DNA from: Pacificimonas flava | GTDB taxonomy: Bacteria; Pseudomonadota; Alphaproteobacteria; Sphingomonadales; Sphingomonadaceae | DNA length: 64,000 bases | Assembly (NCBI RefSeq): GCF_000342165.1 | Contig: NZ_AMRV01000007.1 | Location: forward strand, 94,857-158,856 | Direction: 5' to 3' | Part shown: in pieces, positions 14,762 through 22,956 of the stretch | Layout of the letters: each line of letters begins with the position of its first letter | How positions within the stretch are numbered: position 1 is the stretch's first letter | The notes under the pieces: generated by a model | What the model was told of the DNA's origin: nothing | What the model saw: only the letters and a program-made list of their open reading frames with translations | Database searches by the model: none | Made by a program: the position numbers and the translations under genes

Positions 14762-15594
14762 TGCGCAGAGTATCCGAGGCGCTGCAAGCATCGCTGAACG
14801 GGGAGCTGACAAGCCTTTCCTATCTGTGGCGCATCGATCGTCCGGATGGCATCGCGCTCGGCCTTACGACGCATGACCGGGCAATCTGGTTCGACGGATT
14901 GCGGTACGAACCCGGCCCCGGAATACGTCCGTCAGCCATTGCCGAGGAAGAGGGCGGGACAGCGCCCGGCGCAGAGATTGCGGGCGTCCTTTCCCACGCC
15001 TGCATCTCTTCATCCGACCTCGATGCGGGCCGCTATGACGGTGCGCGCGTCGAACTGCATCTGATCGACTGGACCCGGCCGCAGGCGGGCGGCGTGCTGC
15101 TGATGCGGGGCGAGCTGGGCGCGGTCGTGGCGGAAGGACATGCGTTTTCAGCGGACCTGCTGACGTCGGCGGCGGCGCTCGACCGTATTCCCGTCGAACT
15201 GACGAGCCCGGAATGCCGCGCCGCCCTCGGCGACAGGCGCTGCCAGGTCGATCTGACCCGGCATCGCCTGCGCGCCGCGGTCGCCAGCGTGATGGCGGGG
15301 GAAGAGATTGCAGTGGATCGCGAACTGCCCGCCGGCGACTTCACCTATGGCACGGCGCTGGTCGTGTCCGGTGCGCTGGCCGGGGTGCGACTGGGGATTT
15401 CGCGGGCGCAGGGTTCAAGGATCCTGTTCGAACGGAGTGCCGCAACGCTCAGCGTCGGGGATCGCCTGCTTCTGACCGAGGGGTGCGACCGACGCTTCTC
15501 GACATGCCGCGAACGGTTCGGCAACGCGCTGAACTTTCGCGGCGAGTCGCACGTGCCGGGCCAGGATTCGGTCATGCGCTATCCGGGCCTGTAG
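14761..15594 (+). CDS. Tail hub protein (DUF2163 / phage BR0599 family; RcGTA g13 equivalent)
   Basis: This 277-residue protein shows the DUF2163 N-terminus (TSLSYLWRIDRPDGIALGLTTHDR) and a C-terminal BR0599 domain with a Cys-rich ending (LTEGCDRRFSTCRERFGNALNFRGE). In RcGTA the equivalent forms an Fe-S-containing hub beneath the tail tube; the conserved Cys residues here (SPECRAALGDRRCQVD and GCDRRFSTC) are consistent with metal or cluster binding. ATG 14761 overlaps the previous stop by one base; TTG 14758 is the alternative. Confidence 0.9.
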   Translation: MRRVSEALQASLNGELTSLSYLWRIDRPDGIALGLTTHDRAIWFDGLRYEPGPGIRPSAIAEEEGGTAPGAEIAGVLSHACISSSDLDAGRYDGARVELHLIDWTRPQAGGVLLMRGELGAVVAEGHAFSADLLTSAAALDRIPVELTSPECRAALGDRRCQVDLTRHRLRAAVASVMAGEEIAVDRELPAGDFTYGTALVVSGALAGVRLGISRAQGSRILFERSAATLSVGDRLLLTEGCDRRFSTCRERFGNALNFRGESHVPGQDSVMRYPGL

Positions 15595-15595
15595 C

Positions 15596-16018
15596 ATGGC
15601 CGGCGCATTCGAAATCGTCGCGCAGGCGCGTACGGCGCTGGGCTGCCCCGCCCGGCCACAGGGCCGCTGCCCGCGCCGCGGCCTGGACTGCGTCGGCCTC
15701 GTGCTCGTCGGGCTGGCGGGGGCCGGGCTGAGGCCCGACGTTCCCGCAGATTATTCGCTGAGGGCCGACAATAGGCGTCGCCTTGCCGACGGCCTTCGTT
15801 CGGCGGGGCTGATCCGGGTCGACGCCGCAGACGCTGCGCCGGGCGACATTCTGGAATTCGAAGCCGGGCCGGGCCAGCATCATCTGGCGGTGCATGCCGG
15901 GCGAACCCTTATCCACACCGATTTTTCGCTGCGGCGGGTCGTGGAGACCACCCCGCCGCCAGAGTGGAACCTTCGCGCGGTCTGGCGCGCGCCTGAAGCG
16001 AACGACAGGACGGACTGA
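15596..16018 (+). CDS. NlpC/P60-type cell-wall peptidase of the tail (RcGTA g14 equivalent)
   Basis: This 140-residue cysteine peptidase is predicted to open peptidoglycan during DNA delivery. The catalytic motif LDCVGLVLVG supplies the Cys, and HHLAVHAGRTLIH the His residues. GDILEFEAGPGQHHLAVH is the typical strand around the active-site His. It follows the hub gene with one base between stop and start. Its size equals that of GTA/phage 'peptidase' proteins (TIGR02219 type). Confidence 0.88.
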   Translation: MAGAFEIVAQARTALGCPARPQGRCPRRGLDCVGLVLVGLAGAGLRPDVPADYSLRADNRRRLADGLRSAGLIRVDAADAAPGDILEFEAGPGQHHLAVHAGRTLIHTDFSLRRVVETTPPPEWNLRAVWRAPEANDRTD

Positions 16019-16019
16019 C

Positions 16020-18221
16020 ATGGCGACACTTTTGCTATCGGCCGCCGGAACGCTGGTTGCCGGTCCGATCGGCGGTGCCGTCGGATCGCTGATCGGCGCG
16101 CGGGTCGATTCCCATCTGCTGGATCGTGGCGGCAATCGCGAGGGACCGCGTCTGAGCGATCTGTCGGTGCAAAGCGGCGATTACGGCGCTCCCCTGGCGC
16201 GGCACTACGGCGTCATGCGCAGCGCGGGCACGCTGATCTGGTCGGATGGGCTGCGCGAGACGGCTCATCGATCGGGCGGCGGCAAGAAAAGCGGCGGTCG
16301 CACGACAAGCTACTCCTATTCGGCGAGTTTCGCCGTCGCACTGGCCGGCAGGCGCATCGACGGGGTCGGCCGCATCTGGGCGGACGGCAAGCTGCTTCGC
16401 GGCGCGGCGGGTGACATGCGGTCCGGCGGGCGAGTTCGCGTCTATGACGGCAGCGAACGGCAGACGCCCGATACGCTGATCGAAGCGGCACTGGGGCCGG
16501 GCCACGCGCCCGCGTTTCGCGGACTGGCCTATGCCGTGTTCGAAGATCTGGAACTCGCCGATTTCGCCAATCGCATTCCGAACCTGAGCTTCGAAATCTT
16601 CGCGGGGTCCGCTGCACCGGAGACGATCGTAGAAGATCTGGGCGCGGCGTGCGATGTGGAGATGTCCGCCAGTCGCCTGACGGGGGACATGACCGGCTTT
16701 TCGGCGGCCAGCCATTCCGCGCTGAAGGATTTGCTGGGCGTGCTGGCACCGATCGTTCCGCACAAGGTGCTCGCCTCGCCCGTAGGACTGCACATTGCCG
16801 GTCCCGCCGAGACGAAGGCATGGGAGGTTTCGCCATCCGACCTGGTGGGCGGGGAAACCATCGGTGAACGGAGACGTGACGTCAGGAGCGCGGCGAGCGG
16901 ATCGCCCGGCATCCTGACCCTGGCTGCCGCCGATCCGGACCGAGACTTCCAGCCGGGTGTCCAGCGCAGCTTTCGCGTCGGTGCCCGGCAAGCCGGCGTT
17001 CGGCATATCGAATTGCCGGTGTCTCTGCATGCCGGCCGGGCCAAGCAGGTGGCGGAAGCCTGTTTGAGGCGCCTGTGGGACAGGCGCCGGTCAGGAGAGC
17101 TGCGGCTGCCGTTCCATCACATCCATCTCGCGCCGAATGACGCGATCCGCTTGTCGGACGGCAGCGAGTGGACCGTGACCGGGACCGAGATTGCGGGGTT
17201 CACGGTGACGCTGTCGGTCGAGCAGCGGGTGGGGGCGGGACCGCAGACCCCGCCAGCCGCCGACGGCGGAACCCCGCGGGTGGAGGCGGACATACCGCAA
17301 GGCGAGACCGTCACGCGCGTCTTCGAACTGCCGCCGATGGACGGCGACCCGGACAGTTCGATCCGGCTGCGCATCGCCGCGGGGGGACGCAGCCCGGGCT
17401 GGCGATATGCCGAGATCTGGGCGAGCCTGGACGCCGAGGAAAGCTGGCGTTCCATCGGAGTGATCAGCACGGCCGCGAAGATGGGGCGCGTATCGGCGGT
17501 TCCGATGAGTGCGGATTCTTCGTTTTGGGACATGCAGTCCTCCGTGATCGTCGACATGCTGGACGACCAGGCGCTGGAGAATGCCAGCCGCAACGCGGTC
17601 CTGTCCGGCGCCAATCTGGCGAAGGTCGGCGACGAGCTTCTGCAGTTCTGCCGCGCGGAGGAGATCGCGCCTCGGCGCTGGCGATTGAGCGAATTGCTGA
17701 GAGGACGCCGCGGGACAGAAGCAGCCATGGCGACCCATGTCGAGGGCGAGGCGTTCCTGCTGTTGGAACCCGAAGCGATCATGCCCTTCGATGTGCCCTT
17801 GGACCGGCTGGGTGGAACGATTCATATCAAGGCCGCAGGGCCTGCCGACTCGCTTCCCCTGGTTCCTGTGGAGGCGGTTACGATCAGCGGCGCCAATCTG
17901 CGGCCCCTGTCCCCAGTCCATATCCATATGCGGCGCGGCGCGGATGCGGGGCTGAACGTCTGCTGGATCCGCCGCAGCCGGCGTGGCTTCGGCTGGCCCG
18001 ACCATGTCGACGTGCCGCTTGCCGAAGGGCGGGAACGCTACCGGCTTCGCCTGTCCTCGCAGAACGGCACGGCCGAATATCTGGTGGACGAGCCGCAGTT
18101 CGCACTGTCCGCCGCCGATCAGATCGCGACCTTCGGAGCGCCGGTCACCGGGGGCACTCTGGCGGTCTCGCAGCTCAGCGACCTCGTCGGTGACGGTCCG
18201 GAAACGGTTTTCGAATTCTAA
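16020..18221 (+). CDS. GTA host-contact tail protein ('megatron'-like; RcGTA g15 equivalent), shortened
   Basis: This 733-residue baseplate protein has an N-terminal Gly/Ala hydrophobic segment (LLLSAAGTLVAGPIGGAVGS) and then the Phage-tail_3-like region (YGAPLARHYGVMRSAGTLIW, GKKSGGRTTSYSYSASFAVAL, RIWADGKLLRG). Later sections (DNDP-like EVSPSDLVGGE, LRGRRGTEAAMATHVEGEAFLLL, and an Ig-like WIRRSRRGFGWPDHVDVPL) match the C-terminal megatron body. RcGTA g15 is ~1300 residues and includes a TIM-barrel (GTA_TIM) domain that is absent here. A possible compensating barrel lies in the extended distal-tail protein. Start at ATG 16020, just after the peptidase stop. Confidence 0.87.
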   Translation: MATLLLSAAGTLVAGPIGGAVGSLIGARVDSHLLDRGGNREGPRLSDLSVQSGDYGAPLARHYGVMRSAGTLIWSDGLRETAHRSGGGKKSGGRTTSYSYSASFAVALAGRRIDGVGRIWADGKLLRGAAGDMRSGGRVRVYDGSERQTPDTLIEAALGPGHAPAFRGLAYAVFEDLELADFANRIPNLSFEIFAGSAAPETIVEDLGAACDVEMSASRLTGDMTGFSAASHSALKDLLGVLAPIVPHKVLASPVGLHIAGPAETKAWEVSPSDLVGGETIGERRRDVRSAASGSPGILTLAAADPDRDFQPGVQRSFRVGARQAGVRHIELPVSLHAGRAKQVAEACLRRLWDRRRSGELRLPFHHIHLAPNDAIRLSDGSEWTVTGTEIAGFTVTLSVEQRVGAGPQTPPAADGGTPRVEADIPQGETVTRVFELPPMDGDPDSSIRLRIAAGGRSPGWRYAEIWASLDAEESWRSIGVISTAAKMGRVSAVPMSADSSFWDMQSSVIVDMLDDQALENASRNAVLSGANLAKVGDELLQFCRAEEIAPRRWRLSELLRGRRGTEAAMATHVEGEAFLLLEPEAIMPFDVPLDRLGGTIHIKAAGPADSLPLVPVEAVTISGANLRPLSPVHIHMRRGADAGLNVCWIRRSRRGFGWPDHVDVPLAEGRERYRLRLSSQNGTAEYLVDEPQFALSAADQIATFGAPVTGGTLAVSQLSDLVGDGPETVFEF

Positions 18222-18247
18222 CCTCCAGAGCATGCGGGAGCATTTGA

Positions 18248-18742
18248 ATGTCCGAACATACGGGCCGCCTCGGCCTTCCCTTGATACAAACCGGTCAGGC
18301 GCAAAAGGAGGTGACGCATAACGCCGCCCTTCACAGGATCGATCGCTGCATCGGTCTGCACGTTCGCAGCCGAAACCTACCGAACGCTCCCGGAGCGCCG
18401 CAACCCGGCGATACCTGGATTGTCGGGACAGACGGCCAGGATGTCTGGCACAGCAAAGACGGGCTTCTTGCCGAATGGGCCGGCGAACAGTGGACCTTTC
18501 GCGCCGCGCCCGATGGTGTCACCGCATGGGTCGAGGATGAAGATGCCTTCATCGTTCGCAGCGCGGGGCAGTGGAGGCGAGGCCTGCCTGTGGCCGGACT
18601 GGTCATCGGCGGCCGCGAGGTTCTGGCGGCAGAGCCATCCGAGGTCGCGCAGCCGCATGGCGGGGCCGTGGTGGACGTAGAGGCTCGTACGGCTATCGCG
18701 GCGCTGCTGACCGGTCTGCGCGCGATGGGTCTGGTTTCCTGA
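18248..18742 (+). CDS. DUF2793 tail-associated protein
   Basis: This 164-residue DUF2793 protein opens with LGLPLIQTGQAQKEVTHNAAL, the signature of the family, followed by PNAPGAPQPGDTWIVG and WAGEQWTFRAAP. DUF2793 proteins commonly sit at the 3' end of alphaproteobacterial GTA and prophage tail modules and are thought to be fibre or cell-surface-binding parts. The C-terminal part contains a short coiled helix (VDVEARTAIAALLTGLRAMGL). It is the last gene of the block, 26 bp after the megatron gene. Confidence 0.85.
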   Translation: MSEHTGRLGLPLIQTGQAQKEVTHNAALHRIDRCIGLHVRSRNLPNAPGAPQPGDTWIVGTDGQDVWHSKDGLLAEWAGEQWTFRAAPDGVTAWVEDEDAFIVRSAGQWRRGLPVAGLVIGGREVLAAEPSEVAQPHGGAVVDVEARTAIAALLTGLRAMGLVS

Positions 18743-18874
18743 TGGTTCCGAGAGATGTGATGCCTTTTTGCCACAAAATGAAAATGATCGAAGCTTGCTT
18801 GGGAAATAAAGCCAGATTACAGCGTTCAGCGCGTGTTCCAGTAGGGATGTGTGTAAATATGAAAGGGGAACCTT

Positions 18875-20014
18875 ATGCGTAGACTGGTCCTTGCCGCTGC
18901 CCTGGCGGGCACGGCTTTGGCAGGTCCGGCGCTCGCGCGTGATGATGCGTGGTACGTCGGTGTTGAAGGCGGTGCCTTCATTCCTGAGACCAATGGCTTC
19001 GATCTTTCGGACGATGCCGACAATATTGCCGATAACGGCGTCGAACTCGACTATGACAATGGTTATGAGCTCGGCGGTCTCGTCGGTTATGACTTCGGCG
19101 TGTTCCGCACGGAGTTCGAGGTGGCCTACAAGGACACCAATCTGAACTCGGTAAGCGTCAATGCGCCGGGCGATCTTGCTCTTCCGGGCGGCGTAGGCAC
19201 GGGTGCTTTCGACACCGCGCGTGGTAACGTGTCGTCGCTTAGCTTCATGCTGAACGGCATGTTCGACTTCGGCGCCAACGAAGATACGCCCATCGGCGGT
19301 TATGTCGGTGGTGGTGTCGGTGTCGGCCGCACGGAAATCGAGAATGCGCGTCTGGCCTCCGGGTCGCAGGCGTTCCTCGACGACAGCGACACGGGTTTCG
19401 CCTGGCAGCTGCTCGCGGGTGTGACGTACGCCCTGAACGAGAATGTCGACATCGGTGCGCGGTACAAGTTCTACAACCACGACAAGGTTGAGTTCGTCGG
19501 CACGAACGGCGCCGCTGTGGAAGGTGACTTCCAGACGCACTCGCTGCTTGCGACGCTGAGCTACAATTTCGGCGAGCCGGCCGCACCGCCGCCTCCGCCG
19601 CCTCCGCCGCCGCCGCCGCCGCCTCCCCCGCCTCCGCCTCCGCCCCCGCCGCCGCCGCCTCCGCCGCCGGTCGTTGAAGACTTCATCGTGTTCTTCGATT
19701 GGGACAAGTCGGACATCACGGCGGAAGCCGCCGACACGCTGAACCGTGCGGCCGCGGCCTACAAGGAAACCGGCTCGGCCCGCATCACGCTCGCCGGTCA
19801 CGCCGACCGTTCGGGTCCGGCCGACTACAATGTCGGTCTGTCGCAGCGCCGCAACGAAGCGGTCCGCGACTATCTGACGGGTCAGGGCATTCCGACGGGT
19901 GTCATCTCGTCCGAGGCGTTCGGTGAAAGCCAGCCGCTCGTCGAGACGGCCGACGGTGTGCGCGAGCCGCAGAACCGCCGCGTCGAGATCAATCTCGGCG
20001 GTGCCGGCTCCTAA
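18875..20014 (+). CDS. OmpA-family outer membrane protein with polyproline linker
   Basis: This 379-residue protein has a signal peptide (RRLVLAAALAGTALAGPALA) and an eight-strand-type beta-barrel (~20-235, alternating FGVFRTEFEVAYKDT patterns ending YNFGEP). A run of 28 prolines follows, then a C-terminal OmpA peptidoglycan-binding domain (FFDWDKSDIT, LAGHADRSGPADYNVGLSQRR, PQNRRVEI) whose Asp and Arg residues bind diaminopimelate. It should anchor the outer membrane to the wall. An AAAGGGG site precedes the ATG, and a strong terminator follows. Codon usage shifts toward highly expressed genes. Confidence 0.93.
   Translation: MRRLVLAAALAGTALAGPALARDDAWYVGVEGGAFIPETNGFDLSDDADNIADNGVELDYDNGYELGGLVGYDFGVFRTEFEVAYKDTNLNSVSVNAPGDLALPGGVGTGAFDTARGNVSSLSFMLNGMFDFGANEDTPIGGYVGGGVGVGRTEIENARLASGSQAFLDDSDTGFAWQLLAGVTYALNENVDIGARYKFYNHDKVEFVGTNGAAVEGDFQTHSLLATLSYNFGEPAAPPPPPPPPPPPPPPPPPPPPPPPPPPPPVVEDFIVFFDWDKSDITAEAADTLNRAAAAYKETGSARITLAGHADRSGPADYNVGLSQRRNEAVRDYLTGQGIPTGVISSEAFGESQPLVETADGVREPQNRRVEINLGGAGS
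19586..19669 (+). repeat. Coding polyproline repeat (28 Pro codons) in the OmpA-family gene
   Basis: Twenty-eight consecutive proline codons (mixture of CCG, CCT and CCC) link the barrel to the peptidoglycan-binding domain. The codon mixture limits replication slippage compared with a pure repeat, but length variation between strains is still likely. Translation of such a run should need elongation factor P. Confidence 0.95.
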
Positions 20015-20040
20015 GAGCCAGCGCCTTCAAGGCAAGAAAG

Positions 20041-20075
20041 AGGGCCGCTCCCATCATGGGGGCGGCCCTTTTTTT
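20041..20075 (+). terminator. Rho-independent terminator of the OmpA-family gene
   Basis: AGGGCCGCTCCC pairs with the segment ending GGGGGCGGCCCT over a 4-5 nt loop, followed by seven T residues. It lies 27 bp after the OmpA stop codon and has the standard form of an intrinsic terminator. Confidence 0.9.
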
Positions 20076-20417
20076 GTCGTGACGGAGACCGGAATCCCAA
20101 AAGGGTGCCGGAACAATCGCGGCGTCCCCAGGGAGTTCGTGGGCCCGGTATCCGGAACAATTGCGGTTGGGCTTTGCCTCCCGCGGAGGCGATAATGATT
20201 AATCGCGGACCGAACTCGTCGCTCTGCACCTGTCATTGCAAGGCGGCGGTAAAGCACGATCGGCTGCGAACGATGAGCGAAGGGATGTGCGGCGAGGAGA
20301 ACGCGTCGCGGGTGAAGCCATCATCGCGGCGTGCGCGCTCGTTGCGGCGGCTAAACTCGTTTTAGTCCCTGAGCCCGCCCCGGCGCTCGCCGACCAAATC
20401 CGGGGAGCGGGCAGGGC
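20076..20417. other. Intergenic stretch with a pair of direct repeats
   Basis: About 340 bp without a convincing gene between two terminators (the OmpA terminator and the one ending the SCP2 gene). Its only clear structure is a 15-bp direct repeat, CCGGAACAATCGCGG at 20108-20122 and CCGGAACAATTGCGG at 20152-20166, differing at one base with 44 bp start to start. Short frames here lack ribosome-binding sites and protein-like composition. No tRNA-like fold was noticed. Confidence 0.6.
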
Positions 20418-20452
20418 ATAAAAAGGGCGCCGAACCCCATGTCCGACGCCCT
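20418..20452 (-). terminator. Rho-independent terminator of the SCP2 gene
   Basis: Read on the minus strand, AGGGCGTCGGAC pairs with GTTCGGCGCCCT (12 pairs including two G-U) around a 5-nt loop, followed by TTTTT. It lies 26 bp after the SCP2 stop codon. Confidence 0.85.
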
Positions 20453-20478
20453 CGATCTTTTTGCTTATGAGGATTTCG

Positions 20479-20778
20479 TCAGCCGAAAACCTTGCCCAGC
20501 TGCATCGCAACCGACATGTCTCCGTCGATTTTCAGCTTGCCCTGCATGAAGGCCATCTGCGCGTTCAGGTCGCCGGAGGCGATCTTCTCGAAATCCGATT
20601 TCGACACCTTTACCGTGCAATCGGTAGACGCGTCCTCATTGTCGACGACGGCCGGCGACTGCGTATCGTCGATACGCACGATGCCATCATCCCCGAAATC
20701 AAACTTAACGCTCTTGTTCAGCCCGGCATCCGCCCCGACGCGGCTGCGCATGTTCTCCGTAATTTCGTCCAGCGTCAT
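20479..20778 (-). CDS. SCP2 sterol-binding domain protein
   Basis: This 99-residue single-domain protein of the SCP2 family binds lipids or acyl-CoA in a hydrophobic pocket. Family features are DNEDASTDCTVKVSKSDFEKIASGDLNAQMAFMQGKLKIDGD and the final methionine-rich helix MSVAMQLGKVFG. In alphaproteobacteria such stand-alone domains are common and their ligand is usually unknown. It is cytoplasmic, with no signal peptide. It lies 27 bp downstream of the small lipoprotein gene and is probably co-transcribed, ending at the terminator described nearby. Confidence 0.9.
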   Translation of the reverse strand: MTLDEITENMRSRVGADAGLNKSVKFDFGDDGIVRIDDTQSPAVVDNEDASTDCTVKVSKSDFEKIASGDLNAQMAFMQGKLKIDGDMSVAMQLGKVFG

Positions 20779-20805
20779 CGATCCTCTCCCATCATAGCTT
20801 CGTGC

Positions 20806-21096
20806 CTATTCGGCGGTTTCGTCTTCCGGTGCGCCTTCTGCTGTCGCCGCATCCTGTTGCAGCATTTCGATGCCCGCGTCGGCAGTGCTCGGGTCCGCCT
20901 GTGCCGGGGCGCCGCCCGCAACGACATCCACGGACATTGCGTCCATGGTCGAAGCGTCGAAGTCGATACCCTCCTCGGCGAGTTCCCGGTTGACCGCGCT
21001 GCCCGCCGGCGCCGCATTGTCATCGCTGTCGCCGCAGGCTGACAGTGCGAGCACGCTGATTGCGCCGGCAAAGGCTAGTTTGCTGAAACTGTTCAT
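20806..21096 (-). CDS. Small predicted lipoprotein
   Basis: This 96-residue protein has an N-terminal signal peptide ending in a lipobox (VLALSAC) and a mature part that is acidic and low in complexity (DSDDNAAPAG, ending EGAPEDETAE). No domain is recognised; the acidic, disordered composition suggests a periplasmic-facing tether or binding protein. It is divergent from the EAL-like membrane protein gene, with ~125 bp of shared upstream DNA. Lipidation at the Cys is predicted from the lipobox only. Confidence 0.7.
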   Translation of the reverse strand: MNSFSKLAFAGAISVLALSACGDSDDNAAPAGSAVNRELAEEGIDFDASTMDAMSVDVVAGGAPAQADPSTADAGIEMLQQDAATAEGAPEDETAE

Positions 21097-21182
21097 AAAC
21101 CTGCCATCCCCTTTCGGACCTGCAATGCCCTACCCGGATTATGAGCGGCCCTCAAGTGCGGTCGGCATCTCTTGCTGCCGGA

Positions 21183-21188
21183 TTAACC
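21183..21188 (+). promoter_or_regulatory. Possible CtrA half-site upstream of the EAL-like gene
   Basis: TTAACC lies 39 bp before the likely ATG of the EAL-like membrane protein. It matches the left half of the CtrA consensus (TTAA-N7-TTAA), but the second half here is AAAA, so only a half-site is supported. Confidence 0.3.
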
Positions 21189-21221
21189 AATCCAAAACCT
21201 TCCGCTGCTAGAGTGGCGGAT

Positions 21222-22196
21222 ATGATGGCGACTTCTGCCTCTCCTTCGATGAACCGCGACGACGGGTTGCTGCTGATCGTCTATGCTCTTGGAGCCTGTG
21301 TCCTGACATGGCTTGGGCCTGCTCTTTGGGGCGTATCGCAGGGCGTGGCCGTGATATCCGCCTGGGGGGCGGCGGGTGTCTTCATTCTCACGCATTTGAG
21401 CCTGCGGATCGGCGCCGGCTTCTCCGCCATATGGCGAAACGAAGGCAGCGGAGAAGAGGCGTCGCCATTGGGCGCGGGCGAGAGGCCGTCAGGAGGATTC
21501 AACTTGGCGCTTGCGGAGGCGGAAGCGCCGTCTTCTGACGAACCGGAGGCGCCAAAGCCGGCGGGAAGCCCGCCCGTCGAGCTGTTGCTGCAGCCTGTTG
21601 TTGCGCTGCGCGACGGCAGGGCGCGACACTTCCTTGCGCGTTTCGCCACCGGCGGCGTCAACTGGAATGAAACGGCGGCCGATTGGGAAGCGGCATCCGA
21701 CGCGAATCGCATCGATGAACTGGCGGATCTTGCGCTGGGCTGGGGTGCCCGTTCCGCGGAGACGAGGCTGATGGTGCGCGTTTCGAACGCGGGTGCCCGT
21801 GATGCACGCGCTCTGGCGCACCTCCGTGACACCCTGCAGCGTCATCCCGAACTGCGGGCGCGGCTTCTGCTGATCGCAGGTGCTGCGGTCACTGCCGAAC
21901 TGGCTGCAATCGGATTCGCCACTGGAACGCTTATCGACGCCCCAATCGACCTTGCGGGGGTCGATCCCGGATCGACCTTGTTCCTGACGGAGGCAGCCCT
22001 GGCGCCTCTGCGGACTGCGGACATGAAGCTGGCCAGACGACTAGGCATCAACGTCATCGGTTGGAATCTCTCCCGTGAAATTGCCGCAGAAGCCGCCCTC
22101 CTTGGGGTGGTGCTGGCCTGGGGCGACAGCTTTGGAGAGGCGCGTGCACCGGTGCGCACGGAGAAGCTGGCCACCCCCTTGCAAGTCGCGGCCTGA
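21222..22196 (+). CDS. Membrane protein with degenerate EAL-like domain (TipF-like)
   Basis: This 324-residue protein has two N-terminal transmembrane segments (LLLIVYALGACVLTWLG and GVAVISAWGAAGVFILTHL), a short acidic/proline linker, and a C-terminal domain of ~200 residues. That domain follows the EAL layout: LLQPVVALRDGRARHFLARF resembles the substrate-strand region, and GINVIGWNLSREIAAEAALLGVVLAWGDSFGEA the final helices. The EAL signature and metal residues are not visible, so it is unlikely to hydrolyse c-di-GMP and may only sense it, as in Caulobacter TipF. The start at 21222 is one of several Met codons. Confidence 0.6.
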   Translation: MMATSASPSMNRDDGLLLIVYALGACVLTWLGPALWGVSQGVAVISAWGAAGVFILTHLSLRIGAGFSAIWRNEGSGEEASPLGAGERPSGGFNLALAEAEAPSSDEPEAPKPAGSPPVELLLQPVVALRDGRARHFLARFATGGVNWNETAADWEAASDANRIDELADLALGWGARSAETRLMVRVSNAGARDARALAHLRDTLQRHPELRARLLLIAGAAVTAELAAIGFATGTLIDAPIDLAGVDPGSTLFLTEAALAPLRTADMKLARRLGINVIGWNLSREIAAEAALLGVVLAWGDSFGEARAPVRTEKLATPLQVAA

Positions 22197-22202
22197 CCCG
22201 CG

Positions 22203-22811
22203 CTAAAAGGGGGAGTGGCGCCGCAATGCGGCGTCGATGTCGTCGAGAGGGACTTCGATGCCGAGAGCCGAGAGGCTTGTGACCGGGTAAGGAAGGCCGC
22301 AGGGCACGATCCCGCGGAAATGATCGAGGTGCGGACTGACGTTGATGGCAAGCCCGTGCATCGTCACCCACCTGCGAACGCGGACACCGATGGCAGCGAT
22401 CTTCGCCTCCCCCTGAGGGGTGTCCACCCAGACGCCGATCCGGCCGCAGCGAAGTTCCCCCTGCACGCCGAAATCGTTCAGCGCGGCGATGATCCATCGT
22501 TCCAGATCCTCGACATAAGCGCGAACGTCGCGGCCGCGACGCTTCAGATCGATGGAGGGATAAACCACGCGCTGGCCGGGGCCGTGATAGGTATACTCTC
22601 CGCCGCGGCCACTTTCGAAGACCGGAAATGTCGCCGAATCGAGAAGGTCCGCTGCCTTCGCGCTTGTGCCCGCCGTGTAAAGCGGCGGGTGCTCGAGCAG
22701 CAGGATGCGATCGCCCGCCGTCTGTGCATGTATCGCTGCTGCGCGGCTCTCCATATCCGCCAAGGCGTCCGGGTAGGGAGTAAGGCCCGCGAGGGTCGTC
22801 CATTCGGTCAT
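22203..22811 (-). CDS. lipB: Octanoyltransferase LipB
   Basis: LipB (202 residues) transfers octanoyl from acyl carrier protein to lipoyl domains, the first step of protein lipoylation, in the cytoplasm. Motifs include [31 protein letters not shown], and GRIGVWV followed by [20 protein letters not shown], with the catalytic Cys in GIVPCGLP and the conserved Lys in EAKIAAIG. Length is normal. It converges on the EAL-like gene with 6 bp between the stops, so no separate terminator fits between them. Confidence 0.96.
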   Translation of the reverse strand: MTEWTTLAGLTPYPDALADMESRAAAIHAQTAGDRILLLEHPPLYTAGTSAKAADLLDSATFPVFESGRGGEYTYHGPGQRVVYPSIDLKRRGRDVRAYVEDLERWIIAALNDFGVQGELRCGRIGVWVDTPQGEAKIAAIGVRVRRWVTMHGLAINVSPHLDHFRGIVPCGLPYPVTSLSALGIEVPLDDIDAALRRHSPF

Positions 22812-22956
22812 GCCGCCCTAGATAGTGCGCGTCGCCGTAAAGTGCTGCCACAAAATCCGTACGGCTTGCCCGGCGCACACTTGCGTCCGCTGCCGCTTGA
22901 GAGGCGCCGGCAATCTTCGGCCTTTTATCGCTTCATTTCGTCTCCCGGCGTGACGG

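Noticed and set aside
1541..18742. Active temperate prophage
   Set aside because: No integrase, repressor, replication or lysis genes and no att-like direct repeats at the edges; gene order is that of a GTA.
20108..20145. EcfG-type general stress promoter (GGAAC then GTT)
   Set aside because: GGAAC at 20109 is followed by GTT only after 20 bp, outside the accepted 16-18 bp spacing.
20105..20365. Short frames in the gap after the OmpA gene
   Set aside because: Low-quality composition and no ribosome-binding sites; treated as intergenic.
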